64,000 bases of DNA from Clostridium vitabionis (GCF_015351765.1 NZ_JADKQA010000005.1:1-64000), one strand, 5' to 3'; shown: positions 51,994 to 61,487, counted from the first letter of the stretch. A program made the numbers and translations. The notes: a model not told the origin generated them from the letters alone.

Positions 51994-52719
51994 TCAGACC
52001 TCGAAGTTCTCGCCGGGCAGTATGCCCTTCTCCTCAATCTTCTGGCGGATGTCCATCATTCTCCAGTCGGTGTGCGCGATCGTCTCGGCGCATTCCCGGA
52101 GCTCTCCCTCCAGTTCCAGGGCGTCCTCCTTGTCATAGTGGCGCTTATAGCGGAGCTGGTGCTCGAGGCTTGCCCAGAAATCCATCGCGATGGTCCTGAT
52201 CTGCACCTCCACGCGGATCGGGCGCATCCGGTCCGCGAAAAAGACCGGGATCTCGATAATCATGTGGTAGCTGCGGTATCCGTTCTCCTTCGGGGACCGG
52301 ATATAATCCTTGACCGCAAGAACCTTCACATCGTTCTGGAGCGCCAGCATCCGGCTGATCTCATAGATATCGTCAATAAAGGTGCAGATGACCCGCACAC
52401 CGGCGATATCGTCCAGATTCTTCTCCATCGACGCGATCGTCACCGGGAGGCCGCGCCGCTCCAGCTTCTCCACGATGCTCTCCGGGCGTTTTACCCTGGT
52501 TTTCAGCATCTCGATGGGATTGCGGGATTTCCGCACGGAGAGGTCATCGTTCAGCACCTCAAGCTTCGTGCGGACCTCGCGGATGGCGCAGGCATAGCGC
52601 ATCATGCTCTCCCGGAACTGCTGGGCATGCTCCTTGAAATTCTCCGGAACGCCATACTCAGCCGGCGCGTTGACCGCAACCTGGCTCAGCTCGCCGTTCG
52701 GATTCGGGGTAATATTCAT
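51994..52719 (-). CDS. relQ: small alarmone synthetase (RelQ-type GTP pyrophosphokinase)
   Basis: 241 residues, synthetase domain only, no hydrolase. MEKNLDDIAGVRVICTFIDD, then DYIRSPKENGYRSYHMII (ATP/GDP site) and VEVQIRTIAMDFWASLEHQL (GTP site with Glu) are all present. It makes (p)ppGpp in response to stress. Length and motifs place it with RelQ/YjbM rather than RelP. Nothing in its neighbourhood explains its regulation. Confidence 0.9.
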   Translation of the reverse strand: MNITPNPNGELSQVAVNAPAEYGVPENFKEHAQQFRESMMRYACAIREVRTKLEVLNDDLSVRKSRNPIEMLKTRVKRPESIVEKLERRGLPVTIASMEKNLDDIAGVRVICTFIDDIYEISRMLALQNDVKVLAVKDYIRSPKENGYRSYHMIIEIPVFFADRMRPIRVEVQIRTIAMDFWASLEHQLRYKRHYDKEDALELEGELRECAETIAHTDWRMMDIRQKIEEKGILPGENFEV

Positions 52720-52751
52720 CGGTCACATCTCCATTGCAAATGATCCGGCCA

Positions 52752-53567
52752 TCAGGCCTTCTCCACGGCCTGCGCTGCCTGATCCAGGAACGGCGCGGAC
52801 ACCTCCTCCACGCGGCCGGCGTCCACCATCCCGGCAACCTCGGCGTTGATCGGGATCTTCGCCAGCACAGGAAGATGGTAGCGGGAGGCAATCTCCTCGA
52901 TGTGGCTCTCCCCGAAGACGGAAATCTTCTCCCCGCAGTTCGGGCAGACGAGATAGCTCATATTTTCCACCAGGCCGAGAATCGGAATATTCATCTTTTC
53001 CGCCATGCGGACGGCTTTCTCGACGATCATCGTCACAAGATCCTGCGGGGAGGTCACAATGATGATCCCGTTCACCGGCAGGGACTGGAAGACGGTCAGC
53101 GGGACGTCACCGGTGCCCGGCGGCATATCCACGAACATGTAGTCGATATCCTGCCAGAGGGTCTCCGACCAGAACTGCTTGATCACGCCGGCCAGGATCG
53201 GCCCGCGCCAGATGACCGGCTCCGCCGGGTCATCCAGGACAAGGTTAGAGGAAATGATATGGATGCCGGTCTTTGTCTCCCGGGGCACCATGATATTGCC
53301 GTTAACCGCCTGAAGATAGCCGGTGATGCCGAAGCTCTTCGGGATGGACGGGCCGGTGATATCCGCGTCCAGAATACCGACGTTGTAATTCTTCCTCCGC
53401 ATGACGCAGGCCATAAGGGAAGTAACCAGGGACTTTCCGACACCGCCCTTGCCGCTGACGATGCCGATCACCTTTTTCACCGAACTCCCTTCATTCAGCG
53501 GGGCGATCATGTTCGCCGGGTTCGGCTGCGGGATCCGCCGCCCGTTCTTGTCCACTTTTTCTGCCAT
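52752..53567 (-). CDS. Mrp/NBP35-family ATPase
   Basis: 271 residues. Walker A with the deviant lysine in IGIVSGKGGVGKSLVTSL (about 35-52), DADITGPSIPKSFGI, Walker B in YMFVDMPPGTGDVPLTVFQS, and CPNCG toward the C-terminus. Mrp proteins carry iron-sulfur clusters to target enzymes. The two cysteines of CPNC match the usual cluster-bridging CxxC. It lacks the extra N-terminal ferredoxin-like segment of some relatives. Confidence 0.9.
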   Translation of the reverse strand: MAEKVDKNGRRIPQPNPANMIAPLNEGSSVKKVIGIVSGKGGVGKSLVTSLMACVMRRKNYNVGILDADITGPSIPKSFGITGYLQAVNGNIMVPRETKTGIHIISSNLVLDDPAEPVIWRGPILAGVIKQFWSETLWQDIDYMFVDMPPGTGDVPLTVFQSLPVNGIIIVTSPQDLVTMIVEKAVRMAEKMNIPILGLVENMSYLVCPNCGEKISVFGESHIEEIASRYHLPVLAKIPINAEVAGMVDAGRVEEVSAPFLDQAAQAVEKA

Positions 53568-53582
53568 GAATATACTCCTTTT

Positions 53583-54146
53583 TCATCGGCCGGCAATCCT
53601 GCGGATATCCCGGAGGATGCCGGAATTTTCCAGCTTTTTCACAATCAGGGTAAAAATCAACGAGTTCACCGGGCACTGGACCGCGTTCTTGAGCAGCCGC
53701 ATCGGGAGAATGACAAAGAACCCCTTCCCATAGAGCAGGGAAATCCAGAGCGTATTCAGCCCGCAGTTGATCAGCAGGGCCACCAGGGATTCCGCGAGGA
53801 GCACCCTCCGGAAGGACAGCGGCCGGTTGTACAACACCGTCCCGTAGATCATGCCGGCGAGCACCGCATTCAGCGTGAATCCGGGGAAAAATGGTCCCGT
53901 GGGCTTGATGACAAACTTGATGATGTCCAGCACCCCTTCATAGAAGGCGCCGAGCACCGGCCCGAAGAGGAAGCAGACAAAGGCATTGACGAGGCTGCTC
54001 AGCCCGATCTTGAGAAATGGCCCGGCCTCGATCGTGAAATAGCCGAGAATCACCGACAAAGCGAGCAGCATGGCCGACAGGGTCACTGCCCGGAGATTTT
54101 TTATCTGTCCAAAAGACGCCCGGTAAAGTTCAACAGTTTTCCGCAT
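53583..54146 (-). CDS. folT: folate-family ECF transporter S component
   Basis: 187 residues from the ATG at 54146, with AAAGGAG nine bases upstream. Six membrane segments. GYFTIEAGPFLKIGLSSLVN and GPVLGAFYEGVLDIIKFVIK are FolT signatures. It provides the substrate-binding membrane part of an energy-coupling factor transporter for folates; the shared ATPases and T subunit are encoded elsewhere. The leader contains a tetrahydrofolate-type riboswitch, which supports the assignment. Confidence 0.88.
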   Translation of the reverse strand: MRKTVELYRASFGQIKNLRAVTLSAMLLALSVILGYFTIEAGPFLKIGLSSLVNAFVCFLFGPVLGAFYEGVLDIIKFVIKPTGPFFPGFTLNAVLAGMIYGTVLYNRPLSFRRVLLAESLVALLINCGLNTLWISLLYGKGFFVILPMRLLKNAVQCPVNSLIFTLIVKKLENSGILRDIRRIAGR

Positions 54147-54242
54147 AAAAAGTTCTCCTTTCGCAGACAACTGCCGCATCAGGAGAAATTCTCTTTGCGT
54201 GATGCAGCGGGATGCGGAATATCGACCGCGAGCCCCGGGGCG

Positions 54243-54325
54243 GAGATTCTTCCTCCCTGGCTCTTCGTCTGGGCGGCAACTCCCTGTCCGCCCGGCACTT
54301 GGCGCCGGTATTCCTACTCTGCTTT
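54243..54325 (-). promoter_or_regulatory. tetrahydrofolate (THF) riboswitch
   Basis: In the folT leader, on the minus strand: AGAGTAGG, then GGCGCCAAGTGC, the hairpin GGGCGG-ACAGGGAGTTG-CCGCCC, and ACGAAG. These are the conserved blocks of the folT-type THF riboswitch (GAGUAG, CGUUAAGUG, GGGAUGU-like loop, ACGAAG) in the right order. Sequence between 54147 and 54242 contains the start region. It should lower folT expression when folate is plentiful. Confidence 0.7.
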
Positions 54326-54504
54326 CTATTCACTTGTCCGTCTTCCGGCCTCCCGCCGGAAGCCCTGCTTCGCCCTTGAGTATAACACGTTCCCCCGGGA
54401 AACTCAACGCTCCCGGGAGGGCGGCGGAAGCTCCGCGGCATTGGCGGCTGCGCCACACGGCACAGCCAGGAATCTGCCGGGAGCCACGAACTCGTGAGGG
54501 CGGC

Positions 54505-57015
54505 TCAGCCCAGGATCTTCTTCGCGTACTCTACGGACGACATGGCATCCCGGCAGTAGGCGTCGGCACCGATCTCCTCCGCGTAATCCGCGGTCATCAC
54601 CGCGCCGCCGACCCAGACCTTCACCCCCGGCGCCTTCTCCCGGAGCTCGCGGATGGTCTCCTCCATGCTGGGCACCGTGGTCGTCATCAGAGCGGAGAGC
54701 CCGACCAGGCGGACATTTTCCCGGAGGGCGGTCTCCACGATCTTCTCCGGCGGGACATCCCGCCCGAGGTCGATGACATCGAAGCTGTAATTCTCCAGCA
54801 GGACCTTCACGATATTCTTGCCGATATCGTGGATATCCCCCCGGACCGTCGCAATGATGATTTTCCCCTTCTTCTCCCTGGACGCCCCCGAGCCGGCCAT
54901 GCGGCTCTTGATGATCTCAAAGGCCGCCTTCGCTGCGTCCGCGCTCATCAGAAGCTGCGGGAGGTACAGAGTCCCTTTCTCAAACTTCTTGCCGACCAGG
55001 TCAAGGGCCGGAATCATGCACTGGTTGACCACATCCAGCGGCTGCGCCGTCTCCAGCGCAAGTTCCGCGGCGCGGCCCGCCTGCTCCTTGAGCCCCTTCT
55101 CCACCGCGAGGGCGAGATCCGCCATCGCGCCGGGGAGGCTTAGGCCGTCCGGCTGCCCGTTTTCGTCTGACGAAGCGCCGGCTGCGCCCGCGCCTCCCCG
55201 GCCGGGATCTCCAGGATTTCCGGCACTCCCCGCCGCGCGGAGGGCTTCCTGGCTTCCGGCCTTCACGTAACCCTTCGGCACCGGCGGCTCATAATTGCTG
55301 TACGCCGCGATATAGTCCCCGCAGTGCGGGTCGCGGGCGGTCAGCGCACGGAACGCGCGGTAGGAGCGCATCATGGCGTCATTGTTGGGATTGATGATCC
55401 CGGCGGAGAGCCCGCTCTGCATCGCCATCGTGAAAAACGCGGCGTTGATGATCTCCCGCTGGGGAAGCCCGAAGGAAATGTTCGAGACGCCGAGAACCGT
55501 CCCGCAGCCCAGTTCCTCCCGGACACGGCGCACTGTTTCCAGGGTAACCAGCGCCCCCCGTTCCTCCGAACTCACGGTCAGGCAGAGGGCGTCGATCAGG
55601 ATGTCCTTCCGGTCGATCCCGTAGGTCTCCGCCTCGGCGATGATCTTCCGCGCCACCCGGATTCTCCCGTCAGCGTCTGCCGGAATGCCGTCCTCATCCA
55701 GCGCCAGCGCGACGACCACGCCGCCGTAGCGGGCAACCAGCGGGAAGACCGCGTCCATGCTCTCCTTCTTCCCGTTGACCGAATTGATGAGCGGCTTTCC
55801 ATTATAAATGCGCATCGCCTGTTCCATCGCCCGGCGGTCGGAGGTGTCGATCTGGAGCGGCAGCTCCGTGACCCCCTGCAGCTCCCGGATGACGTCCGTC
55901 ATCATCGCTGCCTCGTCCATGCCCGGAAGGCCGACATTGACGTCAAGGATCTGTGCCCCCGCATCCTGCTGGGCAATCCCCTGCTGAAGAATATACTCGG
56001 TGTCATGTTCCCGGAGCGCCTGCTTGAACCGCTTCTTCCCGGTCGGGTTGATGCGCTCGCCGATGATCACCGGGTCATCCCCGATCCGCACCGCGCCGGC
56101 GAAGGAGGTGACCACGGTGTCATGCTTTTTTGTAATCTCCGGCGCCTTCCTGCCGGCGGCAAGGTCATGAAGGCGGCGGATATATTCCGGCGTCGTCCCG
56201 CAGCAGCCGCCGGCCAGGGAAACGCCGTCCTCGAGGATCTTCGCCATCTCGCCGGCGAATTCCTCCGGCCCGATGTCGTAGACCGTGCGGCCATTTTCCG
56301 TGTGCGGGAGGCCGGCGTTCGGATTGATCACCACCGGTGTGGAGGAAGCCGCGATCATCCGCCGGATGAACGGCCGCATCTGCTTCGGTCCGAGACCGCA
56401 GTTCATCCCGAGGGCGTCCACCCGGAGCCCCTCCAGGACGGCGACGGCGGATTCCGGCGTACCCCCGGTGAGCAGCTTTCCCGTCGCGTCGAAGATCACT
56501 GTCGCCACCACCGGGAGATCCGAATTCTCCTTTGCGGCGAGAACCGCCGCCTTGAGTTCATAGAGGTCGCTCATCGTCTCAATCAGGATGAGGTCTGCCC
56601 CGTGGGCCTTCCCGATCCGGACAACCTCCGCGTAGAGCTTCACACAGTCCTCAAATTCCAGATCGCCCATCGGCGCAAGAAGCCGCCCGGTCGGCCCGAG
56701 ATCCAGGGCAATCATCCCATGGCCGGCTGCCTTAACCGCGGCACGCGCATTTTCCATCGCCGCCGTCACAACCGCCTCCAGGGAAAATTCCCCGTCCGCG
56801 GCATATTTGAGGCCGTTCGCGCCGAAGGTGTTGGTCTTGATGATCTCCGCGCCGGCGCGCAGGTAATCCTCATGGATCCGCCGGATGACCTCCGGATGCC
56901 GGAGATTCCAGGTCTCCGGAAGCTCGCCGGCCTTTAAGCCTTCCGCCTGCAGGAGGCTTCCCATGCCCCCGTCAAAGATCAGGACATTTTTCTTCAGTTC
57001 CTCTCTAAAATTCAT
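54505..57015 (-). CDS. metH: cobalamin-dependent methionine synthase, without activation domain
   Basis: 836 residues from the ATG at 57015 (TTGGGAGG upstream). Domains in order: homocysteine S-methyltransferase (about 1-305; zinc cysteines in LGMNCGLGPKQMRP and GGCCGTTPEYI), pterin-binding (about 325-590; INPTGKKRFKQALREHD, DVNVGLPGMDE), cap and B12-binding (about 620-836; DIHDIGKNIVKVLLENYSF with the cobalt-ligating His). The C-terminal SAM-dependent reactivation domain is absent but supplied by the gene 15 bases upstream. Confidence 0.93.
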   Translation of the reverse strand: MNFREELKKNVLIFDGGMGSLLQAEGLKAGELPETWNLRHPEVIRRIHEDYLRAGAEIIKTNTFGANGLKYAADGEFSLEAVVTAAMENARAAVKAAGHGMIALDLGPTGRLLAPMGDLEFEDCVKLYAEVVRIGKAHGADLILIETMSDLYELKAAVLAAKENSDLPVVATVIFDATGKLLTGGTPESAVAVLEGLRVDALGMNCGLGPKQMRPFIRRMIAASSTPVVINPNAGLPHTENGRTVYDIGPEEFAGEMAKILEDGVSLAGGCCGTTPEYIRRLHDLAAGRKAPEITKKHDTVVTSFAGAVRIGDDPVIIGERINPTGKKRFKQALREHDTEYILQQGIAQQDAGAQILDVNVGLPGMDEAAMMTDVIRELQGVTELPLQIDTSDRRAMEQAMRIYNGKPLINSVNGKKESMDAVFPLVARYGGVVVALALDEDGIPADADGRIRVARKIIAEAETYGIDRKDILIDALCLTVSSEERGALVTLETVRRVREELGCGTVLGVSNISFGLPQREIINAAFFTMAMQSGLSAGIINPNNDAMMRSYRAFRALTARDPHCGDYIAAYSNYEPPVPKGYVKAGSQEALRAAGSAGNPGDPGRGGAGAAGASSDENGQPDGLSLPGAMADLALAVEKGLKEQAGRAAELALETAQPLDVVNQCMIPALDLVGKKFEKGTLYLPQLLMSADAAKAAFEIIKSRMAGSGASREKKGKIIIATVRGDIHDIGKNIVKVLLENYSFDVIDLGRDVPPEKIVETALRENVRLVGLSALMTTTVPSMEETIRELREKAPGVKVWVGGAVMTADYAEEIGADAYCRDAMSSVEYAKKILG

Positions 57016-57029
57016 CTGAACCTCCCAAT

Positions 57030-57668
57030 TTACCGGCGGAACGCGCAGTCCTTCTTCCCGCACGCCTCGCAGCCTTCCATAATACATGGCTCCTCATGCC
57101 GGCTCATGCCGATCACCGCCGTCACCGACTTTGAGGGCATCATGAGCAGGCTTCCGGTCAGCTTGATTCCCACCGTCTTCTCCGTCTTCAGCACATCGCA
57201 GAGGATCCGCTGCTTCTCCAGGGGGAAATCCCCATATCCCGGGCTGAACCGGGGCCGGAGGAAATATCCTCGCGCCCGCGCGTCTTCCTTATATCTCTGA
57301 TTCTGCTCATTGCAGTAAGCCTCGATCATTGCCGCCGAGGACGCCTGCATGGCGAGCGCCCGGCTGACGTTCACGCGCGAATAACGGCGGATCAGGAGGT
57401 CTGCCCCCTCGCCGATGGTCGCCGCGAACAGGATCACCTTCTCACAGCCGCGGAGATTCCTCCCGAGGTTGTGACTCTGCACCCGGAAACAGGTCATGTC
57501 GATCGTATCGTCCGGCGCGACGGTCACCGGATATTCCATGGAAAATGACCGCGGGCTGATTTTCATCTCCAGCTCCCGCAGGCAGTCCTCCACCAGCTCC
57601 CTGGTCCGCTCGTCGGCCTCGCCGCGGACGCCCATATACCGGTAGATCTCATACCGATTTACCTTCAT
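57030..57668 (-). CDS. methionine synthase activation-domain protein
   Basis: 212 residues that correspond to the reactivation domain of full-length MetH. RPRFSPGYGDFPLEKQRILC contains the SAM-binding RxRxSPGYGD motif, and KLTGSLLMMPSKSVTAVIG follows. CIMEGCEACGKKDCAFRR is a cysteine-rich tail seen in clostridial versions. It re-methylates inactive cob(II)alamin on MetH using SAM. It is first in the operon with metH. Confidence 0.9.
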   Translation of the reverse strand: MKVNRYEIYRYMGVRGEADERTRELVEDCLRELEMKISPRSFSMEYPVTVAPDDTIDMTCFRVQSHNLGRNLRGCEKVILFAATIGEGADLLIRRYSRVNVSRALAMQASSAAMIEAYCNEQNQRYKEDARARGYFLRPRFSPGYGDFPLEKQRILCDVLKTEKTVGIKLTGSLLMMPSKSVTAVIGMSRHEEPCIMEGCEACGKKDCAFRR

Positions 57669-57750
57669 TCGATCACCTCCGCACCTGCGGGGATCTTCCT
57701 TCGTCCCCGCAGCCGGTTTTCAGTGTAGCATACATTTTTCAAATTTCCTA

Positions 57751-57779
57751 TTGACATTCCCGACGGAATTCGCTACCAT
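57751..57779 (+). promoter_or_regulatory. cysK promoter
   Basis: TTGACA (57751-57756), a 17-base spacer, TACCAT (57774-57779). About 120 bases of leader follow before the start codon. Confidence 0.7.
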
Positions 57780-57899
57780 AAAAGCACAGTATTTCAGTAT
57801 GTTTTATATGAATTTTCAGGAAAACGATAACAAAACTGTTCAGCACATGCGGCTTCTGAACAGTTGCGCAATCTTCACGAACCACAAAGGAGGCTCATT

Positions 57900-58829
57900 A
57901 TGGCGATATACAGACATCTCACCGAACTCATCGGCAACACCCCGCTCCTGGAGCTGACCAACTATGAGGCGGAGCACAAGCTTGACGCCACCATCCTGGC
58001 GAAGCTCGAGTACTTTAACCCGGCGGGCAGCGTCAAGGACAGGATCGGCCTCGCCATGATCGAGGACGCGGAGAAGAGCGGCAAGTTAAAGCCCGGCTCG
58101 GTCATCATCGAGCCCACGAGCGGCAATACAGGCATCGGCCTCGCCTCGGTGGCGGCGGCAAAGGGCTACCGGATCATCATCACGATGCCGGAAACGATGA
58201 GTGTTGAGCGCAGGAAGATCCTGAAAGCTTACGGCGCGGAGCTCGTCCTGACCGACGGCAGCAAGGGCATGAAGGGCGCAATTGCCAAGGCGGAAGAGCT
58301 GGCAAAGGAGACCCCGGACAGCTTCATCCCGGGACAGTTCGTAAACCCGGCCAACCCCAAGGCGCACTATGAGACCACCGGCCCGGAGATCTGGAAGGAT
58401 ACCGAGGGCAAGGTCGACTTCTTCGTTGCCGGCGTCGGCACCGGCGGTACGCTCTCCGGCACGGGCAAATATCTGAAGGAGCAGAATCCGAACGTCAAGG
58501 TTGTCGCTGTTGAGCCCGAGGGCTCCCCGGTACTGTCCGAGGGTCACGCGGGACCGCACAAGATCCAGGGTATCGGTGCGGGCTTCGTCCCGGATACGCT
58601 GGACACCAAGATTTATGATGAGGTCATCCGGATCACCGACGAGGAGGCCTTCGAAACCGGCCGCGAGCTGGCGAAGAAGACCGGCCTTCTGACCGGCATT
58701 TCCTCCGGCGCTGCGGTAGCCGCGGCGAGAAAGCTCGCCGAGAGGCCGGAAAATAAGGGCAAGGTCATTGTTGCCCTGCTCCCGGATACCGGCGACCGCT
58801 ATCTCTCCACCGCGATGTTCTCGGAATAA
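57900..58829 (+). CDS. cysK: cysteine synthase A (O-acetylserine sulfhydrylase)
   Basis: 309 residues from the ATG at 57900 (AAAGGAGG upstream). PLP lysine in [18 protein letters not shown], phosphate and substrate loops [19 protein letters not shown], and [18 protein letters not shown]. The C-terminus is the CysK type. It makes cysteine from O-acetylserine and sulfide. The Rrf2 regulator is convergent with it 300 bases downstream. Confidence 0.95.
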   Translation: MAIYRHLTELIGNTPLLELTNYEAEHKLDATILAKLEYFNPAGSVKDRIGLAMIEDAEKSGKLKPGSVIIEPTSGNTGIGLASVAAAKGYRIIITMPETMSVERRKILKAYGAELVLTDGSKGMKGAIAKAEELAKETPDSFIPGQFVNPANPKAHYETTGPEIWKDTEGKVDFFVAGVGTGGTLSGTGKYLKEQNPNVKVVAVEPEGSPVLSEGHAGPHKIQGIGAGFVPDTLDTKIYDEVIRITDEEAFETGRELAKKTGLLTGISSGAAVAAARKLAERPENKGKVIVALLPDTGDRYLSTAMFSE

Positions 58830-58848
58830 TCCTTCAGCATAAGAAAGA

Positions 58849-58897
58849 CAATGCCTCCAGTCTCCTGCCTCCGGGCGGGTGGCCGGGGGCATTTTTT
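58849..58897 (+). terminator. cysK terminator
   Basis: AATGCC/GGGCATT with GC-rich core, then TTTTTTC. Confidence 0.7.
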
Positions 58898-59141
58898 CGT
58901 TCCGGGAAGGCGGCATCTCCGGTACGCGCAGCCCCCGTGGGCAGCAAGCAAATTTGCTAAGTTCGAACTGCGCTCACGCTTGTTCTCACTAAGCAAATTC
59001 GCATAGCTCGCACTAAACTCGCACTTCGCCCGCTGGGCTCGCGCTTGTTAAGTGCTCTGCTAAAAAGGGAGCGCGCTCCCGCCGCAACAAACCGGCGGGA
59101 AGACGCACTCCCCTGCTGTTCAGAACCCAAGTCCCACGGAA
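58898..59141. other. intergenic region with AAATTTGC/GCAAATT inverted repeat
   Basis: GCAAATTTGCTAAGT (58946-58960) pairs imperfectly with ACTAAGCAAATTCGC (58988-59002); short GCTCGC and CGCTTGTT units repeat further right. No gene is seen. Confidence 0.4.
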
Positions 59142-59576
59142 TCAAATCACATAATTATCCACTTCGTTCGCCTCGGCCTGGTCGATGACATCCTGGAGTG
59201 TGATGCTGTCCAGATAATCATTGACCACCCGGTAAAGCCCCTTCCAGACCGGCAGGGTCTCACAGAAGGCAGAGCGGCTGCATTCCTGCCCCTTTTCCAG
59301 GCAGACCACCGGAGCCAGGCTTCCCTCGGTCAGGCGGAGCACCTGCCCGACCGTGATCTTGGACGGATCCTCCGCAAGCTGGTACCCGCCCTGGAAACCG
59401 CGGTTGGAAATCAGGAGACCGGACTGGTTGAGGGTCGGCACAATCTGCTCCAGATATTTTTTGGAAATCTCCTGGCGCTTTGCCGTGTCCTTGAGGGCGA
59501 TAAACCCCTCATTTCTGTGTTCTCCCAGGTCTACCAGCATCCGGAGCGCGTATCTTCCCTTTGTTGAAATCTTCAT
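59142..59576 (-). CDS. Rrf2-family transcriptional regulator
   Basis: 144 residues. Winged helix MKISTKGRYALRMLVDLGEH, KRQEISKKYLEQIVPTLNQS, NRGFQGGYQLAEDPSKITV. Three cysteines in VCLEKGQECSRSAFCET resemble the iron-sulfur ligands of IscR/NsrR-like members, spaced CX6CX5C; CymR-type regulators lack them. It may sense Fe-S status or sulfur supply. It faces cysK, so cysK may be a target, but no binding site is proved. Confidence 0.88.
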   Translation of the reverse strand: MKISTKGRYALRMLVDLGEHRNEGFIALKDTAKRQEISKKYLEQIVPTLNQSGLLISNRGFQGGYQLAEDPSKITVGQVLRLTEGSLAPVVCLEKGQECSRSAFCETLPVWKGLYRVVNDYLDSITLQDVIDQAEANEVDNYVI

Positions 59577-59660
59577 CTATCCATCACCTCTAATATCCTT
59601 ATGCACAATTTAATTCCTACCAATCAGATATGCATATCATACATATTCAGAGGATGTTTG

Positions 59661-60218
59661 TCAAGTCAGGGAGCCGGGAATCGCCCGGGAAAGGCGCTTC
59701 ACCGCCATCCCGCCCAAAAGCCCGATGCACGCGCCGGAGACCGTGCCCGCGAAGAGAAGCACCGGAAGGTAGTAGAACAGGTTCGCGGATTCGAGCACAA
59801 GCGCCGCCACGATCAGCTGTCCGATATTGTGGAAGACGCCCCCCGCGATACTGATCCCGGTGATGCCAAAGAGATCCGCCTTCCGGCAGAAAATCATGGC
59901 AATGAGGCTCAGAACCGCCCCCGCCATGCTGTACATCATCACAGACAGGCTGCCGAAGGTAAATCCGGTGAGAATCACCCGGACCAGGGAGATCAGCACG
60001 GTGCGCCGTGTGCCGAGGAGATAGAGACTCACGATGGAGACCAGATTGGCCAGGCCGAGTTTCACGCCGGGAACGCCGAGGCTTACGGGAACCAGCATTT
60101 CCACATAACCAAAAAGGAAGGCCAGGGCGCACATCAGGCCGCAGAGCGCGGCGTCACCCGCCGGCGTCCTCCCCGAGCGGCGTTTTCCCGGCTTTCCCGG
60201 TTGATCTCTCCTCTCCAT
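59661..60218 (-). CDS. Gx transporter family protein (heptaprenyl diphosphate synthase component I-like)
   Basis: 185 residues from ATG at 60218 (AGGGGAGTGCT upstream). Five to six membrane helices with VPGVKLGLANLVSIVSLYLL and LSVMMYSMAGAVLSLIAM, the Gx (Hpre_diP_synt_I) family pattern. These proteins look like ECF S components; substrates are unknown. Divergent from apbE and the NusG-II gene, a frequent grouping in Clostridia that suggests a joint role in flavinylated envelope proteins. Confidence 0.8.
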   Translation of the reverse strand: MERRDQPGKPGKRRSGRTPAGDAALCGLMCALAFLFGYVEMLVPVSLGVPGVKLGLANLVSIVSLYLLGTRRTVLISLVRVILTGFTFGSLSVMMYSMAGAVLSLIAMIFCRKADLFGITGISIAGGVFHNIGQLIVAALVLESANLFYYLPVLLFAGTVSGACIGLLGGMAVKRLSRAIPGSLT

Positions 60219-60245
60219 AGCACTCCCCTTTCTTGACCCGGACAT

Positions 60246-60436
60246 TTCCCAATGTTATGATTAACCGTATTCGCCGGGCTTTCCGCGCGGCGTTGTTTCC
60301 CGGCATGCGGCCGGACGCCGCAGCCGCCCCAGACCCCGGTCAGGGTTCTGAACAGTGACCATGATTTCTATAGTATACCCCAGGCGGTTTTCCCTGTCCA
60401 CGGAGCCGCCGAAGGCCTCAGGGAAGGCAGATTGCC
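60246..60436. other. divergent promoter region
   Basis: AT-poor 190-base gap between the Gx transporter gene (-) and apbE (+). No clear -35/-10 pairs or RNA elements seen. Confidence 0.3.
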
Positions 60437-61486
60437 ATGACAAATTATTTTTCCGGGAAGCCCCGGCTCTCCTATCGCACAAAATCCGTCCTCGCCGTCA
60501 TCCTCGGCCTTGTCCTCGTGTTCGGCATGATCGTCCGCGACCGGAACGCCGAACCTCTGACCCAGACCGGATTTGCCCTGGACACCTCGGTGACCGTCAC
60601 CCTCTATGACCACCAGAAACAGGACATTCTCGACCACTGCTTTTCGATGATCCGGGACTATGAGAACGAATTCAGCAAGACCATTGAGGGAAGCGAGGTC
60701 TACAAGCTGAACCACCGGGAAAATGGCACCGGGACATTTTCCATCTCGGACGACCTCGCGGATGTCCTCTCCGAGGCGCTCCACTTCTCGGAGATCTCGG
60801 ACGGCGCCTACGACGTGACCATCGAGCCGGCCAGCACGCTCTGGAACTTTTCCGGAAACCCGGGCAAAGTTCCGGACAAAGCGGACATCGCTGCCGCCGC
60901 CGCGAAAATCGATTACCGGAACCTGAAGCTTGAGGGCGATCAGCTGACCTTCCTCTCCCCGGACACGACCATCGACCTCGGCTCCATCGCCAAGGGCTAC
61001 ATCGCTGACCGGCTGAAGGCGTATCTGGAGAGCACGGGCGTCAGGAGCGCCATCATCAACCTCGGGGGAAATGTCCTCTGCGTCGGCGAAAACGGCCGCA
61101 AGCCCTTCGTCGTCGGCATCCAGAAGCCGTTCGCCGACCACAGCACCGTCTACGCGACACTGAACATCGACGGGCAGTCCGTGGTCTCCTCCGGCGTCTA
61201 CGAACGGCACTTTGTCGTGGACGGGGTGAACTATCACCACATTCTTGACCCGAAGACCGGCTGGCCTGTCGAGAACGGGCTGGTCCAGGTAACCATCGTC
61301 TCCGACCGCTCCGTGGACGGCGATGCCTTGAGCACGACCTGCTTTGCGCTGGGCACGGAGAAGGGAAAAGCGCTGATCGAATCCATGGACGGGGTCTACG
61401 GATTCTTTATGGATGACCAGTACCAGGTGACCTATACCAAGGGGGCGGACGCCTTAATTAAGGAAATTCAGGAACAGGAAAAATAA
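60437..61486 (+). CDS. apbE: ApbE-family FAD:protein FMN transferase
   Basis: 349 residues. An N-terminal membrane helix (about 15-33, VLAVILGLVLVFGMIV) and then the ApbE domain: SIAKGYIADRLKAYLESTG, SAIINLGGNVLCVGENG, and HHILDPKTGWPVENGL. Near the end, DALSTTCFALGTEKG. It attaches FMN to Thr/Ser of extracellular flavoproteins, using FAD. The anchor puts the domain outside the cell. It is followed one base later by the NusG-II protein. Confidence 0.92.
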   Translation: MTNYFSGKPRLSYRTKSVLAVILGLVLVFGMIVRDRNAEPLTQTGFALDTSVTVTLYDHQKQDILDHCFSMIRDYENEFSKTIEGSEVYKLNHRENGTGTFSISDDLADVLSEALHFSEISDGAYDVTIEPASTLWNFSGNPGKVPDKADIAAAAAKIDYRNLKLEGDQLTFLSPDTTIDLGSIAKGYIADRLKAYLESTGVRSAIINLGGNVLCVGENGRKPFVVGIQKPFADHSTVYATLNIDGQSVVSSGVYERHFVVDGVNYHHILDPKTGWPVENGLVQVTIVSDRSVDGDALSTTCFALGTEKGKALIESMDGVYGFFMDDQYQVTYTKGADALIKEIQEQEK

Positions 61487-61487
61487 T

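Noticed and set aside
57780..57899. A T-box or SAM riboswitch in the cysK leader
   Set aside because: No T-box sequence (TGGNACCGCG) or SAM-I core is visible in the 120-base leader.
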